64,000 bases of DNA from Bombardia bombarda (taxonomy: Eukaryota; Ascomycota; Sordariomycetes; Sordariales; Lasiosphaeriaceae): positions 744,001-808,000 of the forward strand of contig JAULSR010000006.1 of NCBI GenBank assembly GCA_030512295.1, written 5' to 3'. This document shows positions 56,334 to 64,000 of this stretch, piece after piece. Under the pieces are notes generated by a model. It was given only the letters and a program-made list of their open reading frames with translations. It was not told where the DNA came from and did no database searches. The first letter of the stretch is position 1, and every line of letters begins with the position of its first letter. The position numbers and the translations under genes were made by a program.

Positions 56334-59300
56334 TCATCGCTTATTCGGCTTTCTTCTGATGAACGGATCCGCTGCTTTCTTCTTCGGCGGTATCATTGGT
56401 CCCTGTCAATCGTCAATCAAAGCGCTCTAGTCCAATTCGGATGAAACACCCTGCATTCGTTCATTCCCCTTACCTTCGGTGCTCCTAGCGGAGGTCCCGG
56501 TGGACGGGTGCCAGGGACTGCAGGATGATGCTGGGGTGGTGGCGGAGACGGCTGTCTCGGCGGGACCAAGCCCAACACTTCCATTGCTGACGGATCTATC
56601 GGCGCCTCTCGGGATTGCGGCTGGGCCTGTGGCCTGTAAGACTTGGGGCCCTTCGGGGCTCTCGACAATACCGTGTCCGCATTTTGATGTATCTAAAACC
56701 GAATTAGAGTCTGTTCTGGTCTGGTATTGGTTAGGCGTGTCATCTGCGTCGTCTACTTCACATACTTTCTTGGCATTTGGCTGGCTGACATCGCCGCCCT
56801 CGCGGTTCCTCTTCTTCCCACTAGTCGGTGCCCACGTGGCCTGAATCGTCGGAGGTCCTAAACCGCGCTGGGGAAGAGACATAACTTCTCCCCTCTCGTT
56901 CAAACCACCAATGCCCGCTCCACGATATGACTGAGTTGGTGGAGCTGTGACTGGGACACTCTCATAACCCTTCATTGTAGGCGTGCTTTGGTTGCTTGAC
57001 GGTCGATGAACAGCAGAAACTGAAGGAGGCCGCGAGCCTTGACCTGGTCGTTTAAGTCCAGGATGCGAATCACGCCTCTCGGCAACCGGATACGTATCAG
57101 TCATCTCAACATCATTATCCACTTCCGCAATTTCTCGAGATGTAGAATTGCCCGATGGCCATGGAGACGAGGGATTCGGGCTGTTAAAGTTACTCTGACG
57201 TGCAGTGATAAGAGGCGCCGCGAAGGTTGCAGGCGGCACCTTAGCCCCTGGGCGGCTAAGCATTGACATGATGTTACCGCTCGTGTAGCGGTCACGCCGC
57301 CTCGAGTCCTCAATGAGTTTATTCCAGAATTCACCCTGTGCTAGGGCACGAGAATCTCCCAGAATCCACAGCGACGATTTAGCACGCGTCAGGCCCACGT
57401 TCATACGTCGAATATCAGTCATGAAACCAATACCACCGGTGGGGCTAGCTCGTACGCAAGAGAATATGATAATCTCGCACTCGCGACCTTGGAAGGCGTC
57501 GGTAGTGTTGAATTCAATCTCATCCTTGATGCCCTCGCCGTAGGCATCTGCAAAGCGCTGCCGAAGCCGGAAAAGCTGTGCCTTGTACGGTGTGATGATG
57601 CCAATCTTTCCCTTTAGGTCTAGACCATTGTAGTCTGTTCGGAAGCGACGGTAAAGCTGCATGGCGACCTTGAGTTCTTCATCGTTGACAAGAGATTGGT
57701 TCCTCGGACCACGTTCCTGCGAACCTTTGACATCAAAAAATCGATAGGGCCCGAGGAGCTCGCTCTGATGCCACGGCTGGACACGTAGCCTCGCCATGTC
57801 GTCGCCATCTCTGAGCAACCCTTCGTAGAACTCCCTGCTCGGAAACTGACTGATCTCGGGGTGCATACGATATTGCTGGTCAAGAAGATGAACATCCTTG
57901 GCATGATTCTTCTGCATTCGGACGAACAGACTCTGAGCGTATCCGTATTTAGCAGCGGATTGGGAGAGAACTGTGGGCGGTAGCTGCTTGGGATCTCCGA
58001 CAAGGATACACTTTTGACACCCATATTTGAGCGGGATAAGGGCACTCAGCTCCACACACTGAGCAGCCTCATCGATGATGACCGTCTCAAACTCGACGTT
58101 CAGGCTCTTGAACATTTCGTGGCCGGCACCACTCAGCGTTGCGCACAGAACTTGAGCTTGATCCAAGATCTCTTGCTGGATTTGCCGACGTTTGATCTCG
58201 GCCTCTCGCTGGAAGGTATTTCCATTATTCTTGTTATTGTCAATTATCGCTTCGACATGCGCCTTGCGGTGTTTAAGTTCGTCAAAGTCTCGTTGCAGTT
58301 TCATAGCAAATGATCGGTCTCCACTTTCGCGAGCTGCTTCCAGCTGAGGCCGCAACTCATTGATTTTAACCTTGATCTCTCCAGCCTCCTGATGTGCCTT
58401 CTCGCGGTCACTGGGAGCGCTAGAGCTGAGTTGTGCATCCACTTTAGCCTTAACTAGCTCGTCAAGCGTGACATCTCTGACAGCCGCATTTATAGCATCA
58501 CTACGTCCCAAACGCAGCACATTAATCTTGTGGAACGTGCCATTCATTGTCCTGACGCCTGATTTGAGTCGAAGCACCAATTCATCTACAGCGGCATTGC
58601 TGGGTGCGCAGACAAGAAGCTTCTTCGTAGGTGCTGCATTTGCGGAGGTTGCACCGGGACGGTTGATGGGCACAGCAGCAGTTGCTGTCTTGAGAACACC
58701 GGTCAGGAGAGAACCCACCATGGCGACAATTGTTTTAGTCTTGCCGGTTCCGGGCGGGCCTTGGACCAAAGTGAAACCATCATTCTCTTTAGCATTCAGT
58801 ATAGCCCGTGCTTGGCCATTATTGAGCTGGTAGTTCTTCATCACGCTGGCCACGGCCTCGTCGCCGAAGTTCAGCATTGGCGAAGGTTCAGCCTTCAATA
58901 CCTCGTCCATCAAGTCATAGTACTGCAGGCTTTCCAGAGCTGCATATTCGCGCTCAATCGTTGTCATATTGGTTATCTTCACGACGTTAAACTCAGATCC
59001 AGGTATTAAAACCTGCATAATCTGGTGGCCCTTAGCGTTTAGTCGATAGATAACCTCGACAATGTTTTTCTTAAATGTCGTCTTCGCAATCCTAGCAAGA
59101 CAGTGAATCTCTCCTTGGTCCTTGAGTGGATCCTCCCCTCTGGAGATAATAACGATGTCTCCCTCGGAGAGGCCACGGTCTTTACTTGTCGGGGCATCAA
59201 CTGAGGCAGCCACCTCTAAGAACTTGTCGACGGTCATGCGATTCAGAATCTTGATACCGAATGGCTTTGATGTGGCCTCATCTTTTGCCGTGACAAAAGA

Positions 59301-62300
59301 ACGCCAGGCCTCGTTGATAAGGAGGGGAAAGAATGTCTTCTTGTACGACTTCGGGTCGGCGTAGTTGTCGGAGACGTTATCACAACGAAACCCATTTGGT
59401 GGATCATTGCTGTCGTGGAAAATATCCCACTCCAGAATGGCTTGATGCAACACGTCCATCGGGGGATAAGGCGGGCACGCATATCTTTGGCTGATCTCAG
59501 CAGCTTGATCTTCTTTACTGGCCCGCGCATCTTCTCGGCCAGAAGGAGGTGACGACGACGTTCAGCCTCGTCCATAGTCATTCGCCCAGCTTTAACGTGC
59601 CGGGTAATCATCTCATCTTCTGAGTCGTCTTCTTCCTCAGAAGAAGAGCCGACCATCATCTCATCCTTTGCTGCTGGAGCATGGTCCTTGCCTCGCACGC
59701 CGGCGATACCTTGAAGCCCAGAGCCTTCTCCTGGAACTAGCTTAGCAGGCGCACGTAATGCCTTTGCTCTCGCAATTGCCTCGGCGTCTCGCTTCGCCTT
59801 CTCAGCCTTTTCTTTGGCGCGTGCTTCCTTGAGAGAAGTCTGCTTTGCCAGCACAGTCTTTGGATCGGGTTTCGAGATCGTTGGCTTTAAGGATCGAGTA
59901 GGTTCTGAACTCTCCAGAGCCAGCATGCGTCTTAACCCATCTTTCTCGAAGCTCGGCGTGATCTGGCTGATGTGGTCCTTGACGGATGCTTTCGAGAAGT
60001 TGAGCTTGCTCTGCTTCTTCACCCGTTCCTTTTCCCGGGCATCCTTCTCGCCAGGCTTGTTACCCATAAACTGCTCCTCAATTTCCGCATCTTCACCAAG
60101 GGCCTTCAGCAGCTCGATGCGTTGCTCGTTGCTCAGGTTGGTCTTTGTGGTGTAATCCAACCGGCCATCCTGCCCCCTGCGTCCTTTCAGCATATTGTTG
60201 AGCGCTGCAATGGAATTCCGGGGTAGCTCCATGTCGTTGTCCTTCAGTCGTCCCAGGAGCTTTTTTATTATGCCAATAATTCCCTGGATCAAGTACTTGT
60301 CTCGAAGCTGCAGCATATCCGTCAAGCTGAACGAGTTCATCCTCGGAGGCTCCAGTATGCCTTTCATCGCTTCAGCCATAGAATCTCCGCTCGTCTGCAT
60401 ACCCCCACCGTTGCAGAGAGCAGACACAATGACACCGTCTTGGGCAAGGAACTTCTCAGCAAGTTCCATTGTGTCTCGGCAAAAGTCCTCCATGATCTTT
60501 TTATCGACTCTAACGTGCCAGTGCCTCAACATTTTGAACGAGTGGCCGATAAGCCTCCATTCGACTTCCCACCATCGCTTGACAGCACCCCGTTCAGCAC
60601 GAGTCAGAGTCTTGCTTCTCAGTTGGCCTACGGAAGGGTCGCTCAGACCATTTAGAACGAATTCACTGCACTTTTGAGTTGGAATCATATGACTCCAAGG
60701 ACTGTTGATGTCCTGTTCGTACGTGATATTGCTCACGGCGCCAGAAAAGGCATCCAGAAACTGGCTGAAGTAGGCCTCTAGCATCTTGTAAACGGCTTCT
60801 GATCGCTGACTCTCCCCAGTAATGGCTTTGATCAGCTCAAAGCCAGCTTCGCGGATCGTGTCTTCACCATGTATCAACGATGCCACGATGGGATGAATGG
60901 TCTTGCTCTGCTCCTCCGAGCAGAACATGTCCAAGTCAGCTGGATTGAAATCAGACAAGCGGCCGAGCACTTTTCCAATGGCGGTCGTCTGCTGCTGGTA
61001 CCTGCGGTTAAACTTTTCTTGTTCCTTTCTCAGAGTTTCTTTGCGCTTTGGGATGAACTGTTCAATGCTGCGCAGGGGCATGGTAGCTAAAAGCATGGCC
61101 TTGGCTAGGTCAACACGCCCGACCCAGAGCAGCTCGAGAAATCCTTCCCAGAGGGCGCCGGAATCTCTGTTCACGTGGTCTTGAACGGCCACGTTCTTAG
61201 TCAGAGCGTCCCATTCAGTCCACGTTGCTTTGGCGTCCAACTCAAGTGCCGAGTGAATAATAGACGTGGCCGCTTGAGAACGGCCATGATTGTATGGATC
61301 TCCGGATTTCATGTCAGCTGCTTCGATGATGACACTTTTGTAGTGAACCACTCGATTGAGCAGCTGATTGACTATGATGAGCGAAGTTCCCGAATTAAAC
61401 TTGCCGGATTCAAGGAAGCCATCTAAGGATTCGGCAAGTGTAATCAAACCTGTGAGGATACATGTGGTACGGGCCTCGGGCGTGAGTTGCGGATTGGCCC
61501 CAAAGTTGTCAAACAAGTATCCGAGAAGCGCTTCGCATGCATCTGACCTGCGAGTCAAGTCAAGGGAGCGAATAAAGGCCCGGGCCCATGCAGCCAATAT
61601 TGGTACTTCATGGTCTCCTTCCTGTATCATCAGCTCCGAAGTCAGGGAAGTGTTGAGTAACGATCCGAGTGCTGGGCTCTTGATGATTTCCTCCACAAGC
61701 TGGCTGGGAGTGACCTGATCATAGGCGGCCCAAAATGATTTTAGAGACTTCTCCATAAGGCCCATCTGCCCCTTCAAAACCTCGGCCAGAGCAAGATTCG
61801 AGTTGGTGCCCATATGTTCGAGGGCGAGCATGTATACGCTTGGCGTTACCTCCATTGCTCGCAGAGAGTCTTGAATGCGATGCTCGCTCAGCGAAGGAAG
61901 AATCAAGAGAAAACTCTGCCAGAATCGCAGAATCTTCTCGGGCTTTGCCACCACCCCCATATTCCGGGTCATGGAAACCTCAACGATCCTATCGGCGAGT
62001 TGATGCTCGACAGCCCAGTCCCATTCATCTGCGGTAAGAGAGCCGGCTGTCTTCCTCTCCCAATGTGTCCGCGCAAATTTATTGCGATATTTGTCATCGT
62101 GAAACAGAAAAACTGTCATTGTCGGAATCATGCCGCCCTGCATCTTGAGCGGCTTCTTCTGCTGCGTTTTCTCAAAGACGTAATTGAAGTCGTCGCGATT
62201 TTCGTGCATCGCTAGGTAAGGCTCGCAGCACAGCGCTTCGAATAACGCTAAAACGGCTGTTGCGTCGAAGCTGACAAGTCTGGACGATGTCATGGGTCCA

Positions 62301-62828
62301 TGTTGCTCCAGGATGGTCTTCGCCTTCTTCAGACCTTCGTCAATGCGCACTTTGTCGAACTGATTGAGAAGTTTTTCCATGTGATCAGATGCTTCTTTGC
62401 CCAAATCACTATGACGAATTAGCGCTGCTTTTTCTAAGACATCTGAACACATACCCTTCTAAGTATCTCAGGAACTGGCCACGACCTTTATGCCACGATA
62501 GGGCACAGCCGTCGCACTTCATGAGAAATTTTTCGACTGCTTCTTTCCATTCAGCCAACCATTTATTAGCATCTTCTTCGTTGATCCACATCAGCAAAGA
62601 AAGAGCTACTGCGACCCCATTTCTTTTTATTCCCTCTTCAATTCTTTTCTCTTTTTCCGCGGCAGAGACGCCGCCACTCTCGTCGTCGTCGTCCACCTTG
62701 GGTGCATCGTAATTGGTAATATCGGAGTCGCTGAGCTTTGGGCAGAACAGATGTATCTTGGGATCCAATGATTTCAACCCTTGGTATCGTTCTACAAGCT
62801 GACGTTGGAAGCTATCCGCATTATTCAT
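56334..62828 (-). CDS. sen1: Sen1/senataxin SF1 helicase, with an apparent frameshift
   Basis: RNA/DNA helicase for transcription termination of non-coding RNAs and R-loop removal. Exons: 62828-62455, 62408-56766 (with a frame slip), 56692-56474 and 56402-56334; with one added base the CDS closes at 6306 bp, 2101 aa, a usual size. Residues 1-1100 form the helical Sen1 N-terminal region. The helicase core has GPPGTGKT (about 1342), CAPSNAAVDEL, IIDEAAQ (about 1571), GDPKQLPPT, QYRMHPEI and VGLTRAKSSL. The frame slips at a C5 run (G5 on plus, 59461-59465); a sixth C gives RARLIPPMDVLHQAILEWD, which reads well across the join. The last two introns (donors GTATGT and GTAAGG) restore a Pro-rich segment (PSAMEVLGLVPPR) and the tail PPKKKAADPFIRRKPNKR, a probable NLS. 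Reading through the introns instead ends in an unrelated SSELD tail. The missing C may be a consensus error or a true mutation. Confidence 0.93.
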
Positions 62829-64000
62829 GTTGGCGGCTGTTCGGCGAGCGAGGCCAAAGACTTATGAGGTAAAGGGCAGTCGAGAGGTGAAATAGGCTGG
62901 CGAATCAGCAACTATAGGCACCATCCTCTGGCACACTTTCTGCGGGCGCGATTAGGAAAAATTTCCCATAGAGGTGGAAGTTGTGTGCTGTGTCGAAGAT
63001 TGTTGATCTTCTGGAAAGCGACAAACGTCGGTCGGGGCGAAAGGCAGCGCGCAAGACAGTGCTGGTACGACGGGCTTGGCCTTGCCAAGATGTCCCCAGA
63101 TCTGAGAAGAAGATGGGGAAAATATGACGATGCAAGATTAAATGGTGCCTGCTAAAATCCGGGGAGGAAGTCCTCGAATGCAGGTAGGTGAAAGGAACTT
63201 GTTTGTGGCTAGGTTCAAAACGTAAAAAGACTGCCAAACTGCGTATGAAGTACAAATAGAACTTGTGACGGTTGAGTGTGCCGTAGTCACCTGCTGAACC
63301 GCGTCTTGAGTAGAGGGTGGGGCAAGGAGGGCGGCAGCACTAAGCTGAAAACCCCTGCTGCCGCGCATTTTACAATCCACGCCCTGAACGTTCGTTATGG
63401 TGGTACCCAGGCCCCGTTTTAGGTAAGGTCGGACACTCTTACACACAAATAACCCCTTGTTAATTAAATGTCTTCCCTGAAAATAGTGTTTTTAGATCCA
63501 AATGCCCTGTAACTTGGCTGCGCTCCCCTTGTCGAAAACAATATTTTGTATAGCAAAAACCCTTGTAAAAAGTAAGACTAAGGACTACGCTAACGAACGT
63601 TCAGGGCGTGGAGTACTGGGTCCATTACTTCCATGCCCCACTCAACCAAGCGACCTGGTCTGGGGAGCGGTGCCTGCCAGCAAAGAAAGCAAATGGCACT
63701 GGATAACACGAAATTCGTTATACCTTGAACTTCTCGACTTGTCAACATGAAGCCGTGGTTGCCCACTTCCATTCCAGGATACGAAAGATACCCCGATAAG
63801 GCCAATGAATTGCAATCTCAAGGTTTTGAAATACTTGGCATGGCACCGCTTCACGCTATCCGCACGGAGAACGATAAAATATTCGTACCTACATGTCTCT
63901 CTCTTCGATATTCATTGCTCTTAACCATGTCACTAGAATTAAATCTACAGATTTCTAAAATCCCGACCAAGAAACACGCCGCAGCAAACTGACATCACAA
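62829..64000. other. Region upstream of Sen1, no gene recognised
   Basis: Sen1 promoter on the left. The rest lacks convincing coding sequence: the ORFs at 63138-63446 (minus) and 63747-63992 (plus) have no recognisable features. It contains the inverted-repeat structure at 63376-63612. The window ends here, so a gene starting beyond 64000 could use part of it. Confidence 0.5.
63376..63612. repeat. 22-bp perfect inverted repeat enclosing 193 bp (possible MITE)
   Basis: The arm at 63376-63397 (core CCCTGAACGTTCG) is an exact reverse complement of 63591-63612 over 22 bases. The arms themselves contain the small palindrome GAACGTTC. The 193-bp interior has no ORF. Size and structure fit a miniature inverted-repeat element, but no clear target-site duplication is visible at either edge, so a different origin is possible. 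Confidence 0.55.

Noticed and set aside
56427..56692. Sen1 terminating in the read-through frame (SSELD)
   Set aside because: Good donor, branch and acceptor signals move the frame to a Pro-rich segment and a basic tail typical of the family.
63747..63992. 81-codon ORF at the right edge
   Set aside because: No recognisable features and near-random composition; could only be revisited with sequence beyond the window.

Overview
The window looks like nuclear DNA of a filamentous ascomycete, probably a Sordariomycete. Coding genes are split by short introns (about 46-121 bp) with GTRNGT donors and CTAAC-like branch points. One AT-rich block has the look of repeat-induced point mutation (RIP), and the genes are typical of Pezizomycotina. 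The species cannot be named from sequence alone. All exon junctions were worked out by hand from splice signals and frame closure.

Layout. 1-16152: a regulatory desert holding one gene, a C2H2 zinc-finger regulator (minus), with about 4.6 kb of non-coding sequence downstream and 10.2 kb upstream. 16153-21604: two carbon-metabolism genes in tandem on the minus strand, peroxisomal malate synthase (PTS1 SKL recovered in a tiny last exon) and mitochondrial/cytosolic fumarase. 22657-32782: divergent pair of a Hsl1/Gin4-type septin-ring kinase (minus) and SMC5 (plus), with an orphan coding fragment between them. 34441-38962: a 79-aa putative N-myristoylated microprotein (plus), the XPF/Rad1 repair nuclease (minus) and a 70-aa hydrophilic protein (plus). 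40096-44400: WASP/Las17 (plus) convergent with eIF1A (minus).

44760-46920 is a sharply bounded AT-rich, RIP-like block. It contains two solo LTRs of one family, each with its own 5-bp target-site duplication, plus a diverged direct repeat. Beyond it lie an unrecognised ORF (plus), the exomer subunit Chs5 (plus), a short-chain dehydrogenase (minus), a long disordered protein (minus) and the RNA/DNA helicase Sen1 (minus, five exons). A 22-bp perfect inverted repeat sits near the right end.

Genome-maintenance functions are well represented (SMC5, XPF, Sen1), as are polarity and wall-trafficking functions (kinase, Las17, Chs5), but gene order gives no sign of a dedicated cluster. Two genes (the disordered protein and Sen1) each appear one base short in a homopolymer, which suggests consensus error or strain-specific frameshifts. 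No rRNA, tRNA, CRISPR array or bacterial-style operon was recognised.
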